Assembly: GCA_021234535.1 (NCBI GenBank)
Contig: SFZH01000008.1
Span: 20,065,358-20,129,357 of the forward strand
DNA from: Stichopus chloronotus
Lineage: Eukaryota; Echinodermata; Holothuroidea; Aspidochirotida; Stichopodidae
Length of the DNA stretch: 64,000 bases
Direction: 5' to 3'
The notes beneath the pieces are model-generated. The model was not told the DNA's origin. It ran no database searches and saw nothing but the letters and a program-made list of their open reading frames with translations. Below are positions 38,401 to 49,830 of this stretch, in pieces (the first letter of the stretch is position 1; each line of letters begins with the position of its first letter). A program made the translations under genes and the position numbers.

Positions 38401-41400
38401 TAACTCAGTCAAAGGTTTCCATTGTTAGAAAGACTATTTTAATTTCAACCTTACATTGTCTATATTCCTTCATCATTAACATAACTTTGTAAAATCTGAT
38501 TGGGGGACAATTTCAGTGATTTTTAAGTTGCGTATGTTTTCCACTTTCAATTAATTGTATTTTTTTAAAATATTTCATTTGTGTCGGTCCTGTCATTTCT
38601 TAATTTCAGAACTTACCCCAGGAGTGAGTTTTGTTTCATCTTCTAGTACTTTTGTACATACAGATATCTCGGGGAATTGTTTTCGTTCTTTCTGGATTGC
38701 TAGTAATTTGCTAGTAAGTGTTGCCAACGTATCGGTCACTGTTTGTCTTTGTACCGTAGCTGCTGCTAATATATTGATGAGTTTCATCTTCTCTACCTGG
38801 ACTTTCTGCTCTTCGTTCTTTACTTCTTTCAACTGGAGAGTGATTTGCCTCTGATCTGTACAATAAAGATAACAAAAGAATCAACTGGCCACAAAACTAC
38901 ATAACTTAGACAGCTTGTTAGACATGGAGACTATTGAAAGAGGCACAAACTTATGACTTGAAAATGACCTTAGTTGTATGAAGAGTTGATTTGCCAGAAT
39001 GCTCTAAACTGATCTAGCTGGACATTCTGTCGTTGTTTAGTAGACAAGCCCTATGAACTCATGAAGACGTTCTTGCGCGGAAATGACTTGTATATTTAAA
39101 TATTCACCTCTTATTTGCTCAACGAAAGTAACATACATGAAGGAGGAATACTTGGTGGTAAATTACCATAAAATATCAAGACATATTAACATCGTGCATG
39201 TGAGAGCCAACTCATGTTAAGTATGACTGTTTGCAACACATTCGTTTTAAAAATCGTCCTGAAAATATATGATCACTAGTGCTAATTGAGAAAGAAGACG
39301 CAAAGTCCAAGTCCAAAGTTCTTGCATTCCTTTGGTGTACAAATACCGTTATCATACCAGTTTTGCTTATATTATCAAGGGATGAAATGTACCGTCAGAC
39401 ATTGTACCCAACCTATAGCAAACATATTCGACAAAACAGTCTGCTATTGATAGTATTGGTGCCATAACTACCTCTACATGACAACTCAGAAATCCCATGC
39501 TATCTATGAAGTTATGCATATTATCTTGAAAAAGTGGATATTTTCATGACAAGACCAAGTTGCACAAGTGTTTATTACTTACTTAAAATAAGAAGTTACC
39601 CAATTACATAAAGCTGCAGAACTGTCAGGAAACTGGTGTAGCTTTTAGACGTATTAACACTAAAGTCTAAAGAAAAGTACTACTTACATCGAAAGAGACT
39701 CATTGGCAAAAGTTAATGTGTCACAATCAGTCACTTTAATATGGAGATTTGAGATACTTACATTTAACTTGTTCATAGTCATTTAGTACGACTATTGCTT
39801 TACTTATTCCACGATGGTAGCATGCCTGCATTATTTGACTGACATCTTCAGCCGATATTATGTTTTCGTCTCTTAGATATTGGAGCAAAGACTGAGACGG
39901 ACTTCCACTCTCCAAAAACGTCGTTTGACATTCTGAGGAAATTTTGAAGTAATTTGACAATTTCTTGAAGTCATTTTCTTCAAGTAATATTTCCAGCGTT
40001 GTAATGAGGCTTTCAAAAGTACAGATGTTACTCTAAAAGAAGACAAATCAAAGGTGAAAGTACTTAGTATGCAGTTCTTTATAAACTGAATTTTATTGGA
40101 CGTGTTCTTCTCTCAGCTGGATCCTTTGATGAACTTGTACTGGTAGCAAACTACCCAAGTTTTGATAGACAAGTAGCAAACATGTATTGCAGCTTTTATC
40201 ATACTAATGAAGTCAAGATTTCCACTTACATTTTTATTAAAAAATTAACTTGTCAGGAGTAGCTGTAATACTTTTTCGGAGGCTGCAGATAACATTTTAA
40301 CCTATCCACCACACAGTTTTCTTCATGTTTACCACAAACGCGGTTTGGATGTTAACATGTAAAATGCTACAGCAGAATCACTTGCATATAGAATTGATAC
40401 TGCTAACAGTAATTTCTAATTAAACTTGACTCCACTTAAGCTGAGAATGGAATTAGGATGATGAACAATTGCGAAATGGAATCTGAGCATTTAAGACATG
40501 GATGAAAAAATGACTGAAAGACTACGAGAATATGTTCATATATTCCTATATTCCTTCCAGTTTCTTCAAGTTTTTTGTCCAATGTTTACAACACAATTTG
40601 CATTAGTACCTAAAATTATCCAACGTGTGGTACAACTGCGATGGATGGACACGGTTTAAAATCCTTATCACGTTAATAAATTTATCGGTATTTCACAAAA
40701 TGTTGGGAACCCGGGCCGCCAATTAGCCTTTACTTCATCACAGATTCATTCTCATGGGATAAATAACATTTGGCAAAGCATTGGACCACTTACCGTTTCA
40801 TATTCATACACTCTTTCAGTGTCCCAAGTGACTACAAAGAGCTTCTGTACCTTATCGTTGATTCTTATTCTACAAGAACCATCTGGGACGTAGAATGAAG
40901 CTAAGAAATGTACAACGCACGAGGAGGAATTTATCCCACAGAGAGAGTAAACGAAAACGACACGTTTACCAAGGTAATTGTTGTCTCCCCATAGTATATA
41001 GAGTAATCCATTCTTCACACTGACGGTAATGCTCCATGCAAGGACGTACTTCTGATTTGGTCTTTTGTATTCCTGCTCCGTGACTCCATTGCTGTTAAAA
41101 ACAAAAGCTTTTGACCAGTTTGTAGTGATGAACAGTTTGCCACTGTGAACTGCCATGTCCCAAGGACAGTCACCGACATCTAATCCCTTTAATGCAATGG
41201 TATTGATTTGATCCAGGGAGTTGCCTGTTTGATCTAAATTCATATCGAAGACAATCACCAGCCTCGAAAATAATCCAACATAAAGTTTGTCGTCGCTGTG
41301 AGCTACACAAGAAGCTTCACCAGTAAATTCACGTTTTTTGATGCAGCCATGTTGAATACGATGTAATTCTACTGTATCATCACAACAAAGTATGAAGTGA

Positions 41401-42112
41401 GAATCATTCAGTAAGCACACGCGATGCCATGAACTTGAGGCAGATGACCGATGGGAATAGTATGGTTGTGGCGTCACTGACAACATGCGATCTTGAAATT
41501 CAGTTTCAGTGGTATTGATTTTAAAAATGTGAACAAATGTGCTTTTATTGGGATCGTTGAACCCAGGAACACCGTCTCTCGCTTTACCCTCGTATCCAGA
41601 CACAGCCAAAACACCTGACTCATGATTTACATCCAAACACCAGGTGAGGAATCCATTTTGTTTGGATAATCTTGGAATTTTCGTGCACTCCGGACTAAAA
41701 ACAGAAAGTTGTTATATGTGTGATACGAATATGAGTATGTAAGTTAATGAGGGTGTATGCCTTTCTAACGGAATCATCATGTACGGAAAGATATAAAACT
41801 ATCCAACCGCAAACTTGAAACAAGTATTTGGCTGAGAGAAACCTTCCATTAACCTTGTACTGTAACAAAATTGCATTTACTTCATTATGTACTTGTATAT
41901 AACAGAGAAATTATTTTTTCATGGGTGTAAACTTTTTTTTATTTTATTTGTTAATCATTTGTAAACGTATGATTGAAGAAGACTGTCATGCAGACAAGGT
42001 GGTGAAGTCTTCCTTCAGTTAAGTTTTCTGTTTGAAAAAAAAACAAATCATTTAAAACAGTACACTGGTTAATGTAGTAATGACTAACTTACGAAGAAAT
42101 GTTAGTTGCCAT
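35118..42112 (-). CDS. Propeller-like / DED-like / coiled-coil / Death-domain protein, nine exons, 823 residues
   Basis: Exons: 42093-42112, 40794-41694, 39762-40032, 38617-38855, 37615-37743, 37293-37377, 36393-36781, 35604-35753 and 35118-35405. All junctions have GT/AG ends and matching phases, and the total is exactly 824 codons. Residues ~8-307 form strand-rich repeats typical of a beta-propeller (CDDTVELHRI, LYVGLFSRLVIVFDMN, WDMAVHSGKLFITTN, KLFVVTWDTERVYEYE). Residues ~308-390 look like a death-effector or related six-helix fold (LLQYLRDENIISAEDVSQIM). Residues ~398-520 are helical, coiled-coil-like. 549-728 is a Gln/Asn- and Ser-rich linker. 729-823 is a clear Death domain (EWRDVGRMLNI ... 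LLRWSQANGRQATFKILGQA). There is no signal peptide, so it is probably cytosolic: an adaptor in apoptosis or innate immune signalling. No RING, B-box or caspase domain is seen. Confidence 0.82.
40794..41694 (-). CDS. Beta-propeller-like exon of the Death-domain gene
   Basis: A single 901-nt exon carries the whole N-terminal domain. It has about five to six repeats of a hydrophobic strand, a turn and a second strand. The spacing fits NHL- or WD-type propellers of the kind found at TRIM protein C-termini, but no strict WD or NHL signature repeats regularly. Here the domain is N-terminal, after a seven-residue leader from exon 1. Confidence 0.7.
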
Positions 42113-42560
42113 TTTCACAGATTTTGATGAGATCGCATTAAACAAGCAACGGTGATCCGGAGCACATCACTAAGAGGAGGTGAAAGGTGAAACAGTTAAT
42201 TATTGAATAACATAATCAACAACTTTTTAATGTTTCATTTCGAATTTATCATTTTAAAACGTAAGATTTAGGAAAACGTTCTTGTGGGTTACGGAGCTGA
42301 ACTCATTTTCTCTCATCCTCTTCAGTGAAGTTCTCTGAAAAGGAAAACCTTCTTCATTTGATGCATTACATTGACTGATGTAATAACGACGTTCTTAAGA
42401 AAACTTGTTAATTATTTGTCATTTTCACATATTTTAATGAGATCACATTCAAGAAGTAATGGTGATTCGAAAAACATCCCTGAGAGAAAGTGAAGAGGGA
42501 AAACGTTGATTTAATAATTGCGCAATTAGTGAAATAAAAGTTTTATTTTACATATTACGA
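41990..42560. repeat. ~310-bp tandem duplication covering exon 1 and 5' flank of the Death-domain gene
   Basis: 42000-42250 and 42315-42560 align with scattered changes. Shared text includes 'cattttcaca.attttgatgagatc.catt' (42111 and 42421) and 'gatgtaataacgac' / 'aatgtagtaatgac'. In the upstream copy the equivalent of exon 1 starts with ATG on the minus strand but meets a stop after four codons and has no donor. Confidence 0.75.
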
Positions 42561-44900
42561 CCACCGTGGTCAAAGCAGAGCGAGGCTAGATCAACTCCTT
42601 TTTGTCTCACACACCGAAACATGTCTACTTAACTCACATTTAACCATACGTCTGACACAATAGTAATGATCGGAAATTTGTTTTGCGAATGAATTTGTGT
42701 ATCAAATGAAAGATACATTTCAAATGCCGAATATTTAGAACATGACAAGAAAAGCTGTGGCTACATGAAAATAAACGATGCAAATCAGATCCTTTTGCAA
42801 AGTTACGAAGGCCGGATTACGCTGGTGCTGCCTGTGGGAAATGGTGTAAAGTCTGTAACATATAAAGTGCCAAAAAAAATTCCCCCTCTACATGGCAACA
42901 GGGATTTCATCACTGATGCTGTGATGCTTCTGTTCTGCACAATTAGCAGTAAGGCCACACAAACTCATCGACACAAAAAAATCACATGTTACTGAACAAT
43001 TTTCAGCCAATAGAGAAAATATTAAGAAAAAATAAGCAATAGCTTCAGAGCTGGGAAAGTGGGGGAACTACGGAATACGCTAGTTTGCATCTATCAGTTG
43101 ATCCGGCCCGGAGTGCAGGGAGAAGCAATGAATTAATTTTCAAATTTAACTATAAGCACATATTGCAACTAATTATGGCTTGTCTGTTTTCATCGTATAT
43201 ATGCAAAATATGAATTTTCTTGCCAAAGAACGAAAATTGGTGTATAGAGTGAATAGGCAAATCTCTGAGGAAATGACTCATTCTTAAATGAATAGGTCAT
43301 GATCAATGACCCGAATCAAGTCATTCGATGAACCTCCTTTACGCCTCTGTATTTTGCCTTCGGTACAATAATTCATCCCCTACCCCATTTCTTGATCATG
43401 CCATATACAATGACCTGTAATGGATCATCATGTTCACTCACTTTGCAGTGAACTTTACGAAAAAAAAAGGCTTCTGCCCTTTTCCACTTTTCCTTGTGTT
43501 GGAGGGTCCCAACCACATTGCAATTACCAAGGTGTAGTTCATTTACTTCCATGATTTCTAACAGTAGCGAGCCTTTTTGTTCAGACAATGTTTCGTGAGG
43601 CTTTAACACAAAATTCATTCAGGAATGAACATCAGCGACAACAATTTTCGCAACAAATCAATAAATTTATCTGTTCGAGGATAAATATAAAAAAGTATGC
43701 CTACAGTTCAACTAACATTTTGTTAAAACTGATTGTAGGTTTGTCAGTGAATTAAAAAGACCGTTGTTCAAATGAGCTGCTGATTGTATAGAAATTAATC
43801 TTGTTCATCTTGTGGTATACTGCCTATAATAGTTAGGCTTATCCGTCATATGGATAATTTTAAGTTTAAGCAGAATGTGTGTCAAAAGTACACCCAAGGA
43901 AGGACTAACTTATTACAGTTTTAAAGAGCTATACAAACTACCCTCCAGTGGTCTATTTGTCAAATGTAGCCTAATTTACAAACAAAATGTATGTGCTTAG
44001 TAGTTTCGTTGTGTTAGTGTTCGCAAGGAAGTGCCCACACATATATCACAGGACCTGGTTCCGCTAACTTCTTAGCCACAAAAGTAAATCGCTCTTCTTT
44101 CGAGCATAACTAAAGCTCCACTAGTTAATGACATTTTTCCCTGACGAAACGTGGCGACATGTTGTTTCCCAGATTGATATCAAATGGAAGAGAATGATGG
44201 AAGATTACGGAGAAAGGTTAATATGTTTTACTCAAACAGCTCTTTCTGCTTTAATACTCTCTGCGTAACATGGCCATCGGGCCCGTGGCCATCGCAATCA
44301 TCTAGTTGGTAAGGTCACGCGGTACGTTCTTTTGCATTCACTCCTACTGGAAAATCTGAACGGATGACATTTCGCGGAATTGAAACTGACAAGTAATGCC
44401 TAACGATTGGTGGAAAATTGGAATGGGGCTTTACCTTTCCCATCACTTCGAGGTAGGCATACACTTTCATCTTTATTCCCTGGGAAATGTGAAATACCGT
44501 TAGCCGGGTATTGTGCAGGATATTTACAAACAAACACCCAAACAAACATGCACAATTGAAGAGAGGAAGTTATTGTTATGTCTCAACCTGTTTTTTCAAA
44601 CTTTGTGAGTAGTTGACTCATGGTGATTCAATTTCATGTTTGCAGATGGCATCATAAGCTTTCTGTAAACAAGAAAATTATGAAATTTGCTTAACACATT
44701 TATTAACAACTTAGGATACAGAGATTAAGTTTCTGTACATTTTATATGTACTTCATACATCTCATACACATCCGCGATCATTAGCGTGATTGCCATCGTT
44801 TTATTGCCGAGTAAATAGTCTTAGCATGCAGTGTAGGCTATACAGGACCGCAAATTTATTGTCTTGGATTTGCCGAGTACTTGACTCATTTACGAAGTTT
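42561..44900. other. No supported gene; two unassigned short open frames
   Basis: The plus-strand frame 42765-42995 (76 codons) and the minus-strand frame 43373-43618 (81 codons, ATG start, ordinary amino-acid mix) have no recognised motif and no flanking splice partners. Either could be a transposon relic. Confidence 0.4.
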
Positions 44901-44901
44901 T

Positions 44902-45185
44902 CCCTTATAAAAATTTCTCATGCAGATCTTATGAGAAATTTCTCGTGAGAATCTCATGAGAAATTGGGACCGACGTTCATGAGAATTGTTCTCATGAGAA
45001 TCCATTCTCATGAGAAACTGTCCTCATGAGGAATGGTTCTCATGAGATTCGATTCTGACGAGGAGTCCCAATTTCTCATGAGATTCTCACGAGAAATTTC
45101 TACCGTAATTCTCATGAAAATTTCTCATACATAAGTCTTGTGAGAAGTATCTTGCGAGAAATTTCTCATGAGGTGCAGCTTCCTC
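44902..45185. repeat. Left subterminal CTCATGAG array
   Basis: Multiple TTCTCATGAGAA-type palindromes in about 280 bp, including two mirror blocks around 'caatttctcatgagattctc' that can fold on each other (44933-44968 against 45066-45102). Confidence 0.85.
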
Positions 45186-47235
45186 ACGACGACGTTAACA
45201 TGAGAATATTTCTCATGGATAAACATCTGACACAGAAAGGAGCACGAGAATGGGATTATCCTCAAAACAGCTTTATTAAAGATGAAAGATCAAATTCCAA
45301 GAAGAAAACAGCATTTAATCAGATAACAGAATGTCAGTATTTTGACACAGAAATAGAATGGATGAATATGCCAACAGCCTTTGAAGTTGCAATTAAGCCC
45401 CATTTGAAAATTGCTAACATACAGTATTGTGACACCAAATGAAAGTAGACAAAACTTTGTGTTTTGAGTTTGTGTCAGCAGCAAAGATCACAAATGTCTT
45501 GCAAATCTTACATCCTGTAGTCAAATTTACACTATACATATTTTGTGAAGGAACTTTTCTAGTCTTACAAAATCTAGTCCAGCTCTTAGAGTTTAGTTTA
45601 CCGTATATTACATTCCTTAGTTGCATTCCAGTTCCTTTATAAGTTCATGTTCCAAGGTTAAATTGCGGATGGAGTGACACTGTGTATATTAATTAGCAGC
45701 TTTGATGTTGGAATCTCTTAAGGGAAAAAAAAGTCAACGCATTCCTTTATTCCTCTGCTTGATCAGCCTCTGTGGTGACATCATCATCAAGGTGTCATTA
45801 GTGATGGTAAAGTCCAGACAGCCTTTCATTTAAACATGTATGGCACTGCCTGAGGATTTCTCTGCTAACTACACAGTACTGTAGCTTTCCTGCTTGATTG
45901 GATCCCTTACTCCTGAGTCCTGTTCAGGTCGACCTGAATCGTTTGGCACACCGGTTCTTCCCATGTTTTTGTGCAGCTTTTATGGCCCTGCTTCCAGAAT
46001 TATTCAGGAAGGATTCTGCAGAGGAGAAAAAGTCTAATGAGGAAGATAGGTATAGAGGGCAGATGCGAGGACAATTTATTCAGAACTTGCGTTTAAGTAT
46101 GTCTAAAAATGCATTAATAAGAGCAACGGTCAAGTACAGTTACTCGATCATGTACTCACACTAGTAAGTTGTGGGGAAACCATATTCTACACAATCAGTT
46201 CATTTCTTACTCCTTAAAGGCTGTAATGCATTACCCCAGACAGTTTCAATTCTTCCAACCACCTACCTCTAGTCCCTCCCTCAGCCTGTCTTACATTCCT
46301 CCACATGTGTAATCAAAACAATGGATCCCTGTGTATGCTGTGTAATACGAGCTGCTCTGCATCTTTCGAATTTGCTGGCAATCTAAGAGTACTGTAACTT
46401 AGAACCAGTTGAGAATTTTCCTTTCAGGGAGGTAAAAATATAGCTTAGTGTGATGCAATACAGCCTTTAAGATATATGATTTCATGATTATGAGCAAACT
46501 AAACATACCATCAGAGCTCTGTAATTAACTACCCTAGGTCAAAGTATGATATACAGTAATATTACAATTGCATTTGGCAAAGTATATAATAGTGCAGTAT
46601 AAGAAAGTTCCACTACTTACTTCACGACTCATTGAATGTTCATGGCCTATCTGGCAACACTTTCCTGGCCTACATATATCAACCTTAACATTTAGGCTAT
46701 GCATTGAGAAACTAAATTAGTTATTAAAATAGCTATATTAGTAAGTATTACCCAGTAGGCAGTCAAAGACTTGGCCTCACAAGATTTGGAACCCTTCTGT
46801 TGTACTGTAGATCTACTTCAAGTTTAGCGTAAATACTGTACATGTATGCATGCATTTTAGGCCGGGGGTCTACATGCCTAACACAGGTCTCACTTAAGAA
46901 ATCATGAGTCAATCAATATCATGAGATGATCACTGTGTTCTAAACACCATGCAGCACAATGTGTAAATGTAATGTGATTTCAATGTTTTGTTAATAATGT
47001 GACTTTATGCAATGAAAATTCCTCAAACAATATCAAACACAATCCCTTACATTATCATTTTGATGTTCAAATCGAGTATGTTACTAATGTATATGTTACG
47101 AACAGTGATATTTTTAAGTTCCTGCATGCTTATGGACTAAAAAGTTGCAAACATATTACCAACATTTGTGACCCAAATTGTGTTTGTTGATCGAGGCTTA
47201 ATTTTAGAAAGAAAAGACATTCTTTTTGTTATAAA

Positions 47236-47599
47236 CAGGGTTGTCACCACGCGGAGCGGTGCTACCCAGCTCTCAAAATCTCCGCCCGGCACTCGCCGTC
47301 AATTTCAGCATCACCGCCTAGCACAAATTTTGTAACTTAACTGAATAAAATTGTTAGATTTCTTTAGAATTCTGAGTGATTATCCTTTTTTTACCACAAA
47401 TTGACCAAGTAAGCTTAAACATTTCCGCACTGGTCGAAACCAAAGTACCGAATTCATAATTTATAATCTAGAGTGCACAATTTTACATCCAAGCACTCTT
47501 GCAACCCGCAAAAATTGTTCAAAGGGGAGGTCCCCTTAGACCCCCCCGGACGGCGATCACAAATTACCCGGCTCGCAAAATGGTCTGAGGACAACCCTG
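47236..47599. mobile_element. 364-bp non-autonomous hAT-type element with 8-bp target duplication
   Basis: The ends are CAGGGTTGTC (47236-47245) and its exact reverse complement GACAACCCTG (47590-47599). They are flanked by identical 8-bp GTTATAAA at 47228-47235 and 47600-47607. CAGGG-type termini with an 8-bp duplication are the hallmark of hAT transposons. The interior is richer in GC than its surroundings and has no coding frame. It lies inside the 4.5-kb element, so it inserted later. Confidence 0.92.
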
Positions 47600-49139
47600 G
47601 TTATAAATATATTAATTTATGGTAATTGCTTTTCTTTGCTTTTTTGGTAGTGATTGACTTAAGATCACTTCATTTACAGACTGCATTGTGTATTGCAACC
47701 TTTATTTCAAAATTCATTTTGTATGGATTAATCGATCTACACATCACCAAAATATAGCAAGAAAAAGAGAGACACGTACAGTAACCATGCATGCAATTAT
47801 TACTGTAAAGTTTTATCGATTTTAGTAAATGTTTGACTATTTCATGTTTTCAACATTCGTTAAGTGTTTGACTCATGATACTCCCAGTGTGATAAATTTA
47901 ATGCAATGGTAGGTTATAGAATGCTGAAATTACCAATTACGGCATAATTCAATAAACGATCTTACAAATGGCAATGACAGCAATCAAATGACTGAATACA
48001 ATTAACTTATCATTAATGGAGCTGTGGGACTTTCAACAGACATCTCAGAAGGGTTCCTGTATTGCAATGGGGCCTAGCCAATACAGGCTTACAGTTACAG
48101 CACACACATTTGCTTTACTGTACACTACAGTATAACCTACACCACATACAGTAGGCTACACAATAGCATAACATTAGGCCTACTAGAGAAATGCTCTTCC
48201 AACTAATCTAATCAGGAAATTTATATTATGTCTCTTATGTCACTTATGATAGTATAAAAGATACCAACCTTATAAGCTGAATGCAGAAATCTTGATACAG
48301 TAATTCTGGAATGGTGTGACTGATCTTATTACACAAATACTCTAGAAGCCTCCATCCATGTCAATGGCAGTTACAGTAACTGCAAATTCAAATTTACTGC
48401 CAAGTGGTGGTAAACAACACTGCTGAACAACATGGAAAGCCAAAAATGCATTTATTCAGCACAGAGTAAATCAAAAGATCTCATGCTTGTTAAAAGAGTA
48501 ACAATGGAACATGAAAATCTAAACATGTGGAAAATCATATATTGGTCCATTCTGGAAGTCCAGTTGGGTTTACCTGGAATTTGTGCAATTAAACTTATCC
48601 AACTAGGCTTCGTGCCAAGGATGTTGATGTAGATCCGGGGGTGACTTTTAACACTTTTGTTTTTGGCAATTTTTTTATACTTAAAGGTCTCATGTTTTAC
48701 TTTCAAATTACCTCCTGGGTATCACCTTTCTCATGCATTTTTCTAATTAATATTTTAAGTATGGTAATTATATGTATTTTTTTCAAATTTGTTATGTGTT
48801 CAAAGTCACCTTAATTGCTATGCATGGGGTACTGCACGTGACTTGAAACACCTATTTGTTTCCACCTTTCATTCAAAACCTACACCCAGTCTGGACTATA
48901 CATAAAGAGGCTAACTCTGTTCGAACTATAGAGATTTCATACTGATAGAGTATTTATTGAGCAAGACATGTTGTATGAAACAACATACACCCCAAACTTT
49001 TGTTGTGGGGAAAAACCAGTAGGGTTTAAGAGAATGCTGATCCAGACAATGATTCAGACATTAAGTTAAGCTTGTACAAGAAGTCATTAATAAAGATTTT
49101 GTGGGTTATTGCTGTACCCTTCACTGTGTTCAGCCCCAT

Positions 49140-49441
49140 TCTGATGAGGCTGAACACTCTTCTCATGTGGACAAGTATTATGCTAGACTTGTGAGATTTG
49201 TATCCCTTCTCATGAGATCATATGCACTTCTCATGAGATCTTTTGTGGTTCTCATGTGGCTAATAGCATGTCTCATGAGATCTCATGAGATTCTCGCAAG
49301 GCCATGTCCACTTCTCATGAGGTCACTAAGACTTCTCATGAGTTCTCATGTAATTCTCATGAGTTCTCATGTAATTCTCATGAGTTCTCATGCAATTCTC
49401 ATGAGATCTCATAAGAATCGTATGAGAAATTTTTATAAGGG
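49140..49441. repeat. Right subterminal CTCATGAG array
   Basis: Many copies of CTTCTCATGAG, ending in a short tandem run of 'ttctcatgagttctcatg' units near 49330-49400. The 135-codon frame at 49101-49508, with repeated LLMRS/LMSSHVI, is this array translated and is not a gene. Confidence 0.9.
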
Positions 49442-49540
49442 TTATGATGCAAAATTGGTACAAGTCCTATTCTATGATTGTAATTGTTTGCTGGTTTCTA
49501 AATATTGATATATATATATATATCACCTCTTTTAGGACAT

Positions 49541-49830
49541 TCATGCCGTTACTCGTACGTTAAAATGGGATTCACTTCAACCTCACTCTTCTTTTGTTCT
49601 ACTGAGGTTCAACTTGTTGCAAATTGTCATCGCCTTAGGTCAGTTTTATCACCTCATGCTGTGATAATCCACATGGCCAATTAAACATCGTTCTCCTACA
49701 GTAATTCAGGTGGGTCAATCTAATGTCTAGGTTCTATTGAGCTGCCTGGCAAGGGGTATTAGGTGTCATGTCCATTGGTAATACATGTGTAATCGGGCAT
49801 GAAAGAGGGTCTGTTGAACAATTTAGCACG
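49541..49830 (-). repeat. Dispersed repeat, arm B of the inverted pair (partner at 2007-2295)
   Basis: Reverse-complement copy of the segment at 2007-2295, starting 100 bp outside the 4.5-kb element's right end. Confidence 0.85.

Larger units (their letters stand above)
44902..49441. mobile_element. 4.5-kb DNA element with 20-bp perfect terminal inverted repeats and repetitive ends
   Basis: The left end CCCTTATAAAAATTTCTCAT (44902-44921) is the exact reverse complement of 49422-49441, and similarity continues imperfectly for about 16 bp more. Both ends (44902-45185, 49140-49441) are packed with variants of the palindrome TTCTCATGAGAA, like subterminal transposase-binding arrays. The flanks read tttt and ttat, so the target duplication is not clear. 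The CCC start and T/A-rich flank are compatible with a piggyBac-like element but do not prove it. The interior has no recognisable transposase; frames at 45140-45442 and 45898-46164 are unassigned. Probably non-autonomous. Confidence 0.8.

Noticed and set aside
49101..49508. 135-codon plus-strand open frame with repeated LLMRS / LMSSHVI text
   Set aside because: It is the translation of the CTCATGAG subterminal array of the 4.5-kb element, not a gene.
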